DNA from: Artemia franciscana
Lineage: Eukaryota > Arthropoda > Branchiopoda > Anostraca > Artemiidae
DNA length: 64,000 nt
Assembly (NCBI RefSeq): GCF_032884065.1
Contig: NW_027062665.1
Location: 1,960,068-2,024,067, forward strand
Reading direction: 5' to 3'
Part shown: in pieces, positions 47,219-59,245 of the stretch
How the letters are laid out: the number at the start of each line of letters is the position of its first letter
How positions within the stretch are numbered: the stretch's first letter is position 1
Notes under the pieces: generated by a model
What the model was told of the DNA's origin: nothing
Database searches by the model: none
What the model saw: the letters and a program-made list of their open reading frames with translations, nothing else
Program-made: the position numbers and the translations under genes

Positions 47219-48055
47219 TATTAGTGTAGCTGCACATTTTTCCCCTGGGTATGTAGGCTTAGTGGAAGGTCACTTATACCTGATCATGTCCCTACTGTTT
47301 TTACTTGGTTGAAAAAAATACAAAGAAAGTTCCTATTGAAAAGGAAAGAGATCAAAAGTGAGATTGAATTTGTCATAGCTTGGAGGTTTGCCCCTTCAGT
47401 CTGTTTAAAGAAAACAGATTCATAATTGAAGCTTTGTTCATTTCAATCTTAGGGATGATCTACATTTGTTACACTTAATTAAATGGTTGTAAAGGGATAC
47501 TTTTATTTATTTGTCTTGTTTGTTTTCTACATAATTTTTTAAATCTTTAAATTGATATACATATCTTACAAATTAATTAGTCATATCATAGTTCCACTTG
47601 CAAGTTCTGACCTACTTTGTAACCCTGGTCTCAAAATTGCATATAAATTTATTGAAGCTAGGAAACATAGAACTCCTCTCTGTTTAAAAAAAAATGGATG
47701 TACATAAGTAGGTTTTTATACACTAAAGTCCTAGAGCCATGGAAATTAAAACAAAACAATGAAGATTAACTTTAAAATTCTGGACATGACATAAATATAA
47801 CATTCACAAAGAAAAACCATTCACAAAATTTTACTTTTGTGCTCAGTTTTCAACCTGAGCAATTGCCCTAAATTTTTAAACCTTGCAAAACATTCACCAG
47901 CCAATTCTTATGACCTACACTGTTGTCTGTACATCAAAAATTCATTGAATAGGAAGGACCACCTTACTGGCATTTCTTCCTTTGTACTTATATTTAATGG
48001 GTTTAAAAGAAAGCTCCTATGGCTAACTCAGAAGCCTAGTAAAGGAACAGGTAAT
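47219..48055. other. no gene seen
   Basis: AT-rich. The plus frame 47837-48130 runs into a SINE copy and is not recognised as a gene. Confidence 0.4.
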
Positions 48056-48262
48056 CCTTTAGACAGGAAGTGCAATAGGAAGCTAGGGGCCAGTCATCCT
48101 ATGCTTTTGCATGTCCTTCCTGCTTACTGACCCCAGATTTCTCTAGGTAACCTGTTAAGTTTGGGCCAATTCTGGCTGAACTTACAGAGTTACATCACTG
48201 ACCTTCATCCCAAACCAAATAAACTGCTAATGCCAGAAATTAAACCTGTGCCCTGTGGAAGG
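48056..48262 (-). mobile_element. diverged SINE copy (same family as 36419)
   Basis: Matches the SINE at 36419-36735 over GACAGGAAGTGCAAT, GTCCTTCCTGCTTAC, CAGATTTC(T/C)(C/T)(C/T)AGGTA and CTTACAGAGT-ACA-CACTGACC, to AAACC(T/C)(G/A)TGCCC. The tRNA-like head is largely lost at the 48262 end. Confidence 0.75.
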
Positions 48263-49150
48263 AACACAAATGTCACCAGAGAACAAAAATTATTTGGAAA
48301 AAAGAAAATATTGAAAAAAAAAACAACTCAAGTCATAGTTGCTCATTGCTGTCCCACAAACAATATGTATTTCATTAAGACAAATAAATTTTTAAACAGG
48401 TATCAACAAAACTCCATCAGGGATTGTATTTACTTAAGGTACAATCAGCAATATTAATGCTTAGTTTTGTGATATTCTGGTCTTGAAATAATAAAAAAGT
48501 GAAATTATATGTTCTACTTGTTTTCCACAAGCCCATTTGAGAAAAATCATTTGTAACAACAATATACCCATGGTTGGCTCAGAATCTCTCTAAAATGCTT
48601 TAAACAGAAGGAATTTTAAAAACAATTATACTCATCAGCAAGAAAAATATTAACATAACTCTCTAAACTTGGCACTTTTTAAGACAATTTTTAGCAAAGT
48701 AAATGCAAAACCTTAATGGTGACCTATGTCATCTAAAAAAAACCATTAAAATGTGTCAAATGAATTTTGATGTAAGATGCCTCAAATACTTTCAGTTGAA
48801 TTGTGAAATGAAGGGCCAGGTATTCCTTTACATTTTATACAATATATAAAAAGAAACAGTTCAAATTTTTTCACAAAAGAAGAAGCTTGATTTAAAAAAA
48901 TATATGTATTTTTAACAGAAAGCAACTGACATCAATGAAATCAAATAAAACAAAAATTCATGGGGAATAAATAATATAAGCCATATATTTAACCTATAAT
49001 GAGGTGGCATAAAAGATTATTTCTAGAATTAGAAAAAAAACAGTGTTATGGCTTAAAGTTCTGCTCAATCAACAGGAGTTGTCTAAGGCCAGAATATTTA
49101 AGAACTAAGGCCAGGGAAAAAGAAACTGATAACCAAAAAATAAGGCACCC
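48263..49150. other. no gene seen
   Basis: AT-rich. 49000-49110 resembles 50750-50830, so part of the foldback repeat below probably reaches here. Confidence 0.35.
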
Positions 49151-49325
49151 AAAAATTTCAGGACCCTTTAGAGGGAAAAGAAGTAGAAGTAGGTACTTCA
49201 AAATACTTTCCTGGGACATACTTTAGCCTGTAGACACATCCCTGAAAGTTTCATTTTCCTAGCCTAACCTTTTTCAAAGATAGCCAAAAGTAGCTAAAGT
49301 AAAATTTTACCCCTACTTTATCTTA
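49151..49325 (+). repeat. single arm of a foldback repeat family
   Basis: GGACCCTTTAGAGGG, ACATACTTTAGCCTGTAGAC and CCCTGAAAGTTTCATTTTCC, then a TAACC-TTT block, match the right arm of 50468-51112. Confidence 0.7.
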
Positions 49326-50467
49326 AAAATCCAGTTTAAATAGCAATCTCAACAAATATAGACTATATAAAAGGCTATAGGTATTGGCCTAATCATTCTA
49401 AATTTTTTTCAACTAAAAATTATAGGATGGTTTACAAACTAGGCCTGTTTGATATAATAACATTTGACTAACTCACCAATGTGATAGCTGCCTCCCTAAG
49501 AATCAACCTTTTTAATAACAAAAAAACTTTTCTTCTGACTCCTTATGAAGCTTAGCCTATGCAAGACAGGCCTAGGACACCAAAAACCCTTTAGATACTA
49601 AGGAATATGCATAATGTTACTTACAGGTCACTGAAAAGCTAAGATTATTTCTATTATTTACAGTTTCCTTGTCTTTTCTCTAGACTGAACGATTTCACAT
49701 GTTTGTCCATTTAAAATAATATATAGCATTGACGTCACAATCCTCAAATAATCTTTTTATTTGGGGGTTATAAAGTGCCAGCCCACGGACAAGTAATCTT
49801 GAGCGTTTGTGGGGATAATCCGACTAACCTCTGACGTCATATGTGTCTAAAGAAACGCTTGGATTAATCAGATTAATAATCGGACAAGTAAAGAAACGCA
49901 CCCCACATTTGGTGTTTTCAGCTTTTCTACTGTTTCTTCAGGAAGTCAATAAATTTCATTTGACAACACTGTCAATTGTCCAAAATTTTGGACAGTCTCT
50001 AGTTTCAAATATGGTAAGAATTTTAGGAATTTTTCTCCACATGAAGACCTTTGACTTATGTACTAAAAACGACCTTGCCCTACTGCCATACTTAGAATAA
50101 CATGGGCTCAGCTCTCAAAGCTGGTTGAATTTACCTTTTTCCTTGTAGTAGCCTAAGCTAGGCCACTTCAATAATGAATAGTAGCCTATAGCCTAAATTT
50201 GGTAAACTTATTGCTGATTTAGTTAATTTATCATCTGAAGGAAGAGCATACCACTTGTAAACTATTATTGTAAAACTTTATACTTGTGAAAAACTTCATT
50301 TTGAGCCCTAAAAGTAACCAAAATAGTTCAAACCAAAAGTAACAAAAGTAACCAAAACCATAGTAACCCAAAGTTCAAAAACTTGTTTCTAGCCTATATG
50401 AAACTGTCTGGCCTAGTGAGAAAAAATTACTATTTGTAGCTGATTTAGGAATGTTAATTAGGGTAAA
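49326..50467. other. non-coding region, partly promoter-like
   Basis: Bases 49725-50030 are less AT-rich and carry two GACGTCA motifs (49733 and 49835) and a TATAAAG (49771). An ATG directly abuts a GTAAGA donor at about 50011-50018, which could be a first exon, but nothing downstream confirms a gene. The plus frame 49843-50100 is not recognised. Confidence 0.3.
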
Positions 50468-51112
50468 AACCAGGGTAAAATTCTAGTTAATTGACTTCTT
50501 GCTATCTCAGAAAGGGTTTAGGTTAGGAAAAATGAAGCTTTCAGAGATAAATCTACAGACTAAAGTATGTCCTGGGAAGGTATTTTGAAGCAACTACCTC
50601 AACTCCTTTGCCCTCTAGAGGGCCCTGACCTTTGATGACCCTTAAAAATACATATGTTATAAAAGTGAAACCTTGTAAAATAGATCTTCTGCTTAATTGA
50701 AGTACAACAAAATTGTTTTCAGCTTCATAACTTTGCTCAACTCTATTTTATAAGGCTTTAAAGATATGCAAATACAATTCCTAAATTTTGAAAAAAAAAC
50801 CCATTGATATGGCTCAAAATTCCACTCAAATAACAGGAATTGCATTTTCAGAACTAAAGGCAGCAAAAAAGCAACTAGTAACTAGAAATTAAGGTAAAAT
50901 GTTGTCTTGTAAAATTTCAATAGGCATATACCTGTTGTGTAGGCAAATTTCAGGGCCCTCTAGAGGGAGAAGAAGTGGAGGCAAGTACTTTAAAATACCT
51001 TCCCAAGACATACTTTAGCCTGTAGACCCATCCCTGAAAGTTTCATTTTCCTAACCTAAACCCTTTCTGAGATAGCAAGAAGTCAATTAACTAGAATTTT
51101 ACCAAAACCAGT
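50468..51112. mobile_element. foldback element with ~165-bp arms
   Basis: Left arm 50468-50632 (TGACTTCTTGCTATCTCAGA, TACAGACTAAAGTATGTCC, CCCTCTAGAGGGCCCTGA) is inverted at 50948-51112 (CAGGGCCCTCTAGAGGG, GACATACTTTAGCCTGTAGA, CTGAGATAGCAAGAAGTCAA). About 315 bases of unpaired sequence lie between. No coding capacity. Confidence 0.85.
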
Positions 51113-53094
51113 ATCCAATTGAACAAAATTATGTAAAACTAAAACCCTCATATCTTATGACTAAAGAGGAATTAGAAAGAATTGCATAAATCAGAGAAAA
51201 GCTAAAATCTAAGCTATATATCAATATGGTTATTATTAAAATTATCTAAGATCAAACACTTGAAATTATTAGTTTATTGATTTACCTAAAAGGTCCTCTT
51301 TTTTGAAATACCAACACTCTTATTTTTATGTATATATCCTTTTAGTGTTTCAGTTTTATTCATATATTAACAGAAAGCTGACTTTCTTCTGATTCTAAAA
51401 CTGTAACTTTTGTTGCTTGATATTTATTCTATAAATCACAAATATCAAATGTATTTTTTTCTTTTCAAAACAGAGACCACATTTTTACTTTATGCTGACA
51501 AGTCTCATTAGTATATTGTTACTTTGAAAATAAATGTGCAGGAATTTTTAAAATAGCTAGAAACCCCTCAGTAATGATGTAAGTTTTGCTGTGATTGCAT
51601 TTTCAAGGGTTTTATGCTCTTAAAAAAAAATCCTGCAAATCTGTTTTAAAAATAACAGTCTACTATCAAGGTTAAGGAAGATTATAGTACTATTCCTGAA
51701 TTAGCTACCTGACAATTTTTTCTCAGTAGCCATTGAAAAAAAATATGTTTTAAACTTTTGGTTACTATGGAGTGTTTTATGTTTTGCAGGCCCTTTAAGG
51801 GCTTAAAATATAATTTACCCCAGAATTAATTATTGAATTACCAACAAGCAAAAAAAGGGCATCATTTTACTTTCATCCTAGCTAATTTATGTTTTAAACT
51901 GCAAATTTACAAAGCAACTAGCATTCTAGGCTATTATTAATACCTTCCCAATCTAAAAAAGACTCAGCAACTTCCTTGTTTATCATGGGTCCCACTTCCC
52001 ATCTATGCAATCCATACCTTCTGTCTGAGTAAATAAATTCTATATCACCTTATTGCATGTTTCCTACCCATGGAATATGAGTTTTTGAAACTCCTAATAA
52101 ATCCAGTTAAAGTATCTGAATATGACAGTCAATATGTTAATATGATAGTCCTTTTTTAATGTCATAATATTCAAAGTTGATATTTTCATATTTTTAAATC
52201 ATTGAAATTATCATGGCTTAACAAAAAACAATGGTACAAGAATGAGTACATGAGTACTCATGCATCTTCTCAAGTCCACACAAAGCACTCAAGCCAGGTT
52301 AGGACCAGACAGTAAGAAGTCCCTTTGACCTTCAGTTGACCAGAGGTTTTGTGCAATCCTGGGCCCATCTTTGTCACAATATGGTTTTCTACTCTTGGTG
52401 ATGATTTTCTATCAACAAGAGTTAAAATTCTGCATAGACAATCTCAAGCCTATTACTTATGAATCACTAGACATTCATGCCTGTATATATTATGCTACTG
52501 CAGGGAGGCAATCCATTATGGATAACCTAGCTAGCAAGATGTTTTCAGCACAAAAAAGTAAACCAAAACAAAAAAAAAGCTACTAGTATTATCCATCTCT
52601 CTGAATTCAGTACAAATACTGTCTTGTTTACTAGGCTATATTTTTAAATGGCAATAATCCATAACAGTTTTGGATAGGAAAATATGTGAAAAGCTCACCC
52701 TCATATCACTATGAGGTCATACAAGCAGGATTTCTCTATTGAGGATAGGAATGGAAAAGCAACTGATGGAGCAGAGACCCCAAACCATCTCACAGCACTC
52801 CAAATCTTTTATACCCAGCCTATCATTGTCAGGGAATGCCTTATTCATATAATTTAGCCAGGAAGATATGAACATATCTCTTTATGTGATTTTTATGCTC
52901 TTTCCAAATACAATAGTTGCTTCTGTGGGAAATTCCTTATTGAGTTTTTACAGGGGCTAAAACAGCCCATAATCACCAAAAGTATAAAAATCTATAAGAA
53001 GAAAACTGTCTAGTGAGAAAAATTGCCATTTGTTGTTGATTCAATAATGTTAATCATTATTTTCATTTGTCTTACCGTAAATTGCACTTGCTAA
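51113..53094. other. no gene seen, scattered repeat fragments
   Basis: AT-rich. Fragments of the 45637 foldback family occur at about 51780-51890 and 52870-52990. The plus frame 52371-52586 is not recognised. Confidence 0.4.
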
Positions 53095-54215
53095 TGATAG
53101 GATGAATCCTGTGTCCACCAGATTCAGTGATGATAGTTAGTCCTCAATGGGGTCCCAAGCAGTGGTCCATGGTTCATTGAGCCACTTGCTATCTGCTGAT
53201 GACTAGAGCATCTCCATGCTTTGACAGAGGCCTTTAATATATTTTGTTGCCCTCCTCTGGACTGATTCTATTGCTGCTTAGCCAGTCTTGTTGATTGGAC
53301 AGGCATCACACATTCCAAATTCTAGTCTTGTTTGAACTAGACTCTTATTCAGCTTAGTAATAACATTTGGAGATATGCTAGTGAATGTTGTTTTGATTAA
53401 GCCAAGTGTTTGATTAGCCTTTACCATAGTTTCTTGTGCATTGAATATGGCAATTCAACTTGTCATCTACCAGGACACCAAGATCTCTCTCTGCATGGCT
53501 GCTGAAAATAGCATTGCAAGACCCATCACCAAAATTCATATTGTACTGAGTGTGCAGGTTTTTCTTCCCAAGGTGGAGAGTCTTGTATTTTGCTGCATTG
53601 AATTTAGGCTTCTAAATATTAGTCCAGTGAGTGGTTGCATCAAGGTCCAGTTGTGCTGTGTCTGCACAACTAATAAGGTTTGAGTCATCAGCATCGAGGC
53701 CTATCTGTTAGGAACTGCTTCTCCCACTCTATCACTTCCTCATTCACCCCAATAGCTTGGACCTTGATTTGAAGTCTTTTGTGGCTGACTTTGTCAAATG
53801 TCTTTTCCAAATCCAGTAGTATAATGTCAACAGGGAACCCCTGGTCCAGAAGATTGATGACATAATTATAAGTATCTATCAGGTTTGTTTCAACTGACCA
53901 ACAAGACTTAAAGCTATTTTGACATGATGAGGATGGTTTATTGGTTTTTAAGTGATTCAAGATTGCAGTATTAACATTTCCATCTAGAAGCTTCCCAACT
54001 GTAAAGGTGATGCATATTGGCCAGAAATTACTTGCATCCTCTTTGCTACCACCATTGTGTACAGGGGTTATAAGTGCTGTACCCCATTCTTTTTGGGGTA
54101 TACTTTTCATCAAGAAATTTCTGAAAAAGTAGAGCTAGCAAGCGCAATAGTTCAACAAGCAATTTTTTAGAAGCCTTGGGTGTACACCATCAGGTCCCAT
54201 TCCATGGAAATTATT
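53095..54215 (-). pseudogene. CR1/L2-like LINE reverse-transcriptase remnant, family 4
   Basis: The minus strand shows GPDGVHPRLLKNCLLNYCAC (54190-54135; the PGPDG--P--LK motif 0), WGTALITPVHNGGSKEDASN and FWPICITFTVGKLLDGNV (motifs 1-2), NSFKSCWSVETNLIDTYNYV, DIILLDLEKTFDKVSHKRL (catalytic Asp motif, DLEK-FD), then DADDSNLI (about 53695-53670), LGKKNLHTQYNMNFGDGSC, KANQTLGLIKTTFTSISPNV and RLEFGMCDACPINKTG (to about 53290). It covers most of the RT and the C-terminal region with frameshifts. QG-LLG motif B is lost near 53690. The endonuclease is absent. Confidence 0.8.
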
Positions 54216-54289
54216 TTTCAGAAATCCAAACATGCTGAAAATTTTCCCCAGACAATTCCCCTGGAACATCTCCACATGGAAAATTGAGT

Positions 54290-55080
54290 AGGCATAGAGG
54301 AAGTGGGACAAACAAAAGGAATTCTTGTATAGAAATTCTCTCAAATCCTCCCTATCTAAATTTTTTCCTGGAAAGCTCACCACCAAAAACTTCTATCCAG
54401 TATGCCAATGGAAATCCACCCCTAGCCCAAAATGCCCTCTCTCCCCCCAAAAATGTCTATATACTTCCTAATAGAAAATGCTGTGCATAAACTATGTGCA
54501 AATTTTATAACTTAAAGACCTATCCCCAGGGACTGGGGGGTCATTGGGGTTTTTCAACTATGTCAAACAAAATGGCTGTCTCAAAATTTTGATTGGGTGA
54601 TTGGGGAAGAAAGGGATGTGGGAGGGGGGCTAGTTGCCCTCCAATTTTATCTTTTTAGTCACTTAAAAAGGGCACTAGAACTTTTAATTTCCATTGAAAT
54701 TAACCCTCTCCCAATCTTCTAGGACCATTGGTTTGATAAAATCACCCCAGAAAAAACATGCATCCATGATATTTCTTCTGATAAAAAATACAAATTTCCA
54801 TATTTGTTTTAGATAGGAGCTTAGATAAACCTTTACAATAGGGCTCTTCAATATACTGAATCAGATGATGTGATTTTCATTAAGATTCTTTCTATGGGAT
54901 GTTTCCCCCCTTTTTAGAAAATCAGGCAAATTTTTCTCAGGCTTATAGCTTTTTATGGGTAAAACTAAGCCTAATGCATCTTATATATTTGGATTCAACA
55001 TAAATAGTCTCAGTTGCTATTAAGCTGTCTTGCTCCTTGTTTACAGTTTGTTACCATGAACTGTTTGAAAGCTAATTTTA
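54290..55080 (+). mobile_element. composite foldback repeat, copy without hairpin core
   Basis: The linker remnant (54330-54500, CTAATAGAAAATGCTGTGCATA) is followed by the AAAATGGCTGTCTCAAAATTTTGATTGG module (given here as a pattern at 54570-54600) and GTCACTTAAAAAGGGCACTA. After these come the GATAGGAGCTTAGA segment and the closing TTGCTCCTTGTTTACAGTTTGTTACCATG. Same order as 4000-4850. Conserved sub-blocks were compared by eye. Confidence 0.6.
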
Positions 55081-55590
55081 TATTTAGCAAAGACACGGTA
55101 ATATGCTATCTTTTGTGACCCCTTGAAGGCTCAAATGGGATTTGCCTCAGAAGCAATTATTGAACTTGGAAAAAACATAAAAAACACCAAGTAATGTATT
55201 CACTTTCTTCATAGCTAGTTTGTATGAATATGTATTACCAATTAAATGATCATCAACTCTAAAATGTTCCCAAGTATTGTTTACTAATGAATGCTGTCCC
55301 ATATTTATCAGACAGATAGGGAAATAGCTATTCTAAGTAACTAAGTAAGAAATCAGATTAACAATGCTTCTAGACTACTAACATCCTTCCATAAGCCCTG
55401 CAATATGCTGCTCTAGCAAGGTTTGATCTCTGTGTGACATATTACCAAGCTCAGGTCAAACCCACTGCACCAGTACAGGACATTGAGCTATTCTAAGCTT
55501 GTTTTTTTTTCTAATTTCTAGAATCAATGCCTTAAAGCTTCGCTCTAATTGGTCAATCATGATTAGTAAAAGTTGGACATAGCTCAACTT
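55081..55590. other. no gene seen
   Basis: Contains a small fragment of the 45637 foldback family (55100-55210). Otherwise AT-rich non-coding sequence. Confidence 0.4.
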
Positions 55591-55591
55591 C

Positions 55592-55748
55592 CGTAATTGA
55601 ACATATAGTATATAGTATATAGTATAGTATATAGATATAGAACAGATATATAGTATATAGTATATAGATATACTAGAATAGTATAGTATAGAATAGTATA
55701 TAGATATAGTATATAGATAAGAACATATAGTATATAGATATAGTATTG
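55592..55748. repeat. ATATAGT microsatellite
   Basis: Irregular TATAGTATATAG and ATATAGATATAG units over about 155 bp. The minus frame 55584-55862 is a translation of this repeat. Confidence 0.9.
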
Positions 55749-56014
55749 GTATCCTAGTTGTGCATAATTTCGATTTTGTATGTGTTTGACTTTAATTGGT
55801 TTAGGGTGTTTGCAATATGTTAGTTTTTGCAATCCACTCAGAAAGAGCAACAACTTCAACATTTCCTACTAGAATTATTAGCCCTCTGTATCTATTTGAA
55901 TCATGATATAAACTGACTTACAATTCATTTATTTTAATGATGTTTATGTATTTGGATTTTTTATTAGCTATGTAGCTATGAGTACTACATTTTCATTAGC
56001 AGTGTTTTTATTGG

Positions 56015-56310
56015 TACCTATGTGACAGAGCATATTTCAAGCAGTAAGCTGTACAGAAAATGTGGCTCTGATCTGCTTTCTAGGGCTATAATGAGAGAAA
56101 GGCTTAGATGGCTAGGACACTTTTTGCACATAAAGGATTACAGGTTGCCAAATACGATTCTTATTGGTCACCCATCTAGGGCCAAACAAGAAGCAGGTTA
56201 TCTTCAAAGGGGGTAGGGAGAGGTTGGGATGGAGGCATAGCATGCACAGCCATGTTGGCCTCAGACCACTTGGTTCTTTAGGGAGTTGTTATTAGTAGTA
56301 GCAGCTGTAG
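56015..56310 (+). pseudogene. endonuclease/RT LINE, family 1, copy C (3' end only)
   Basis: Codes for TEHISSSKLYRKCGSDLLSR then AIMRERLRWLGHFLHIKD and a PSRAKQEAGYLQRG segment in one frame (56022-56216), then continues in other frames. It ends with TATTAGTAGTAGCAG (56289-56303). This matches the 3' ends of copies at 12692 and 39080 and is severely 5'-truncated. Confidence 0.85.
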
Positions 56311-56632
56311 CTTGTTATCTGTAGGACATGAATTGTCTGTGGCTTAATTTTCTGCTTCCTGGGGCTTTTGCAAATTCATCTCACTCCAGGCATGCTTATT
56401 GAAACATGGACATCACTCACCTGTTCAGTTTTCTCTTAATTTGAATCATTTATCAGACCATAGCACCTTGTCTGAAGGAGCTGTACGGTAAATAATTATA
56501 CCTTGGATGTAACTGTGTTTTGAACCTAAGTGTGACTAAAGTTTGTTTTATGGCAACACTGGTAAAAAATGGTTTAACTATATTCAGTTCAATGACATAA
56601 GTTTTAGTGATACTAGTAAAAAATAAATTATT
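56311..56632. other. no gene seen
   Basis: Non-coding. The minus frame 56453-56665 overlaps the following minisatellite and is not a gene. Confidence 0.4.
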
Positions 56633-57095
56633 TACTAAGGATAGTAAAATTAAAAAGCGGTTCAATCTTCAAAAGTGTTTGAGGTGAAAATTGTACCACT
56701 AAATTATTGACTAAGGATAGTCAAATTAAACAGTTTTTCAATCTTTAAAATTTTTGTGGGGAAAACTGTATCATTAAATTATTGACTAAGGGTAGTTAAA
56801 TTAAACAATTGTTCAATTTTTAAAATGTTTGTGTGGAAAATTTTTCAATCTTTAAAATGTCTGTGGGGAAAACTGTACCATAAAATTATTAACTAAGAGT
56901 AGTTAAATTAAACAGTTGTTCAATCTTTAAAACTGTACCATTAAATTAATGACTAAGGGTAGTTAAATTATACAGTGGTTCCATCTTTAAAAGTGTTTGA
57001 GGGGAAAACTGTATTATTAAATTTTTGACTAACGGTAGTTAAATTAAACAGTTGTTAAATCTCTAAAAGTGTTTGTGGGGAAAATTTTACCATTT
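56633..57095. repeat. ~75-bp AT-rich minisatellite
   Basis: GACTAAGG(A/G)TAGT(C/T)AAATTAAACA recurs near 56633, 56709, 56784, 56890 (as AACTAAGAGTAG), 56951 and 57027. It alternates with TTCAATCTTTAAAA and GTGGGGAAAACTGTACCATTA blocks. About six units. Confidence 0.85.
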
Positions 57096-58555
57096 TAGTA
57101 TATCTTAAAGGCTATAAAACGGTGGGGTATATAAATCTGTTGCCTGTTCATCTTCTTTGGGTTGCTACACATTGCTTAATAGAAAGTACTGCATGCAAAG
57201 TGACTATTTGCTCCACTGTTTGTGCAAACACTATAAAGCAGTTTAAGTTGAAGGTCAGTAAAGAATAATATTAATGGTAATAGGTAGATTCGGTTCTACC
57301 GATTTGGTAGAACTCAAGGTCAGCAGATTTTGACTATCTTGGGAATTCACTAATTTAGGTGAGTGAATCAGTTTCTCAGGAATAGATCTACCATCCAAAT
57401 TAGGACCAAAAAAGAGGTTTTGAACCTCATGTCAATGTGTAAGACTTTAAAGGTACAGAACTCTAAAAGGTAGAAAAAGGTGTAATATAGCAGTAGAAAT
57501 CACAAGGGGTTGTTAGCTAACCCTATAATTGGAGGAGCTTTTTGCGCGATATGTTATTTCATTAAGTAAATTCAAGTCGGAAGAATACTTTTGCTTTTCA
57601 GAAAAAGTGAATATAATGAATATGTAAGTATTACAAGATGGATTAAATGCATAACTGAAATATATGGAAGACAAAGATCGGGATAAATTTATTAAAAAGG
57701 AGTAACTTTGATACCAGAGAGTTTGAGTTTGATAAGTTTGACAACCTGTAGTTTGCTATAAATCATTGCTTTTTGGATGGTACTTTTTTAAATATTAATT
57801 ACACTCATGTTGGAAGCTAATGAAGAGTAAAGGTGAGAAATTACATTCAGTAATATTTACCAGTATGCAATAAAATGGCAAAATTTTAACCCCCAACATT
57901 TGGTAAATTCAATCACTACTAATAATATAAGCTAAAATAATGTAACGAAAATGAAATAACAAATATAAGCTAAAGTAATTTACAATATAATTTAAATTAA
58001 CAGATGAAAATGATAACTTAAATAATTTTGAAGTTTTACTGATTTAGCATATACCTGAAACTTTTCAACAATAATGGAATTTTAGGGAAAATCTTTAAAT
58101 TGTTTTTAAATTGATTTTCTTTTTAACTCTTGCCTATGTCTTGTTATAACTGAAGGGGAAAATGTTCAAAAAGAATAATTTCAGATTCACAGATGGAAGC
58201 CTTTATCAGCAGAAAAAAAACTTAGCTTAAAAAAAAACAAAAAACAATGCAACGCCATAAAAACATATAAACAGACAAGAAGAGCAAAGAAAAAACACAT
58301 TTGAACAAAATCCAATATGGTAGAGAAGGAAAGAACAAATCACTAAGGTAAAAAAACGTCTGCTACAAGTTAACTATTATATGTCCTAAGTGTCTTATGG
58401 TATGGAAATTGGTTTAGCACACATCTTGCTTTGTTACCTTACTGTTTTGTGCTTTCGTTTTCTAATATATTGAATTTTTTTGAATAGTTAGTTTTTTCTT
58501 TTTGCTTTTCTTTTATTTTGTATAGCATTTTATTGTTTTTTTTTGTTTAGGCTAA
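57096..58555. other. no gene seen
   Basis: AT-rich non-coding sequence with poly-A runs. Nothing recognised. Confidence 0.35.
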
Positions 58556-59245
58556 TTTTTTCTTTGTTGCAGTTCACTGCAGCACTAAGCCCCCTGAGGT
58601 TAACACAGCTGTGCACACTCCTCCACCCGAATCTATTCAAAGCCTCATTCTTTACATCGTCCCAAGAAGTTCCCATTTCATTAAAATGTTTCCTTATGAC
58701 ATCCTCCCAGCCCAGTCAGGGACGACTTTCTTTTTGTCTGGCCCTAGATTGTTGACTGGCAAGCACAATCTTTTGCAATTGGTCAATCCACAGATTGTGT
58801 CCTAGTCATCTCATCCTTTCTCTTATTATAGGCCTAGAATGTGGGATTGAACACATTTTTTGTACAGCCAACTGTTTGAATTGCGGTCAATCAGGCAGGT
58901 GCCCAAAACAATCTGTTGGCACTTTCTCTCGAAAACATCTAGTAAATTCCCCTCTTTTTTGGAGCATCCATGCCTCTGAACCCTACTTAACCCCTGTCAT
59001 TACTGTAGCTTCCAATATTCTAATCTTGGTTTGCAGACCAATCTTCCTTAAAAACTCTTTTCACCTGTGGAGAAACACCCTGTGCCTTGGCTATTCTACC
59101 TTTGACATCTTTGTTGCACCCACCATCTTTACTAGTAATACTACCTAAGTAAGTGAAGCTATCCACTTTATCGATGTTCTCGTTACCCACCACTACCTCT
59201 TCATCTTCACTTATTCCCAATATTACCTAATAAGTCTTCTTAACA
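58556..59245 (-). pseudogene. endonuclease/RT LINE, family 1, copy D
   Basis: The minus strand starts with MGISEDEEVVVGNENIDKVD and SFTYLGSITSKDGGCNKDVK, then GRIAKAQGVSPQVKRVF (59020-59220). It continues out of frame through NKRKDEMTRTQ-like and GLGGCHKETF-like remnants to about 58560. The VDSFTYLGSI-SKDGG block matches copies A and B. The plus frames at 58543-59148 are shadows of it. Confidence 0.82.

Larger units (their letters stand above)
45033..49903. other. region bounded by 22-bp exact inverted repeats
   Basis: A 22-base sequence at 45033-45054 (beginning GGGTGCGTTTCTTTAC) recurs as its exact reverse complement at 49882-49903. Weaker inverted similarity continues inward (ACTAATCGAGG against ATTAATCCAAG). 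AAAGAAACGC is repeated close by at 49850. No matching flanking duplication or transposase was found. The region contains two CACGTG motifs near 45117 and 45173 and several inverted-repeat elements and a SINE. It may be the shell of an old DNA transposon or simply two copies of a small repeat in opposite orientation. Confidence 0.4.

Noticed and set aside
49843..50100. Plus-strand ORF and ATG|GTAAGA as a gene start
   Set aside because: No recognisable protein and no downstream exon. The promoter-like motifs alone are too weak.
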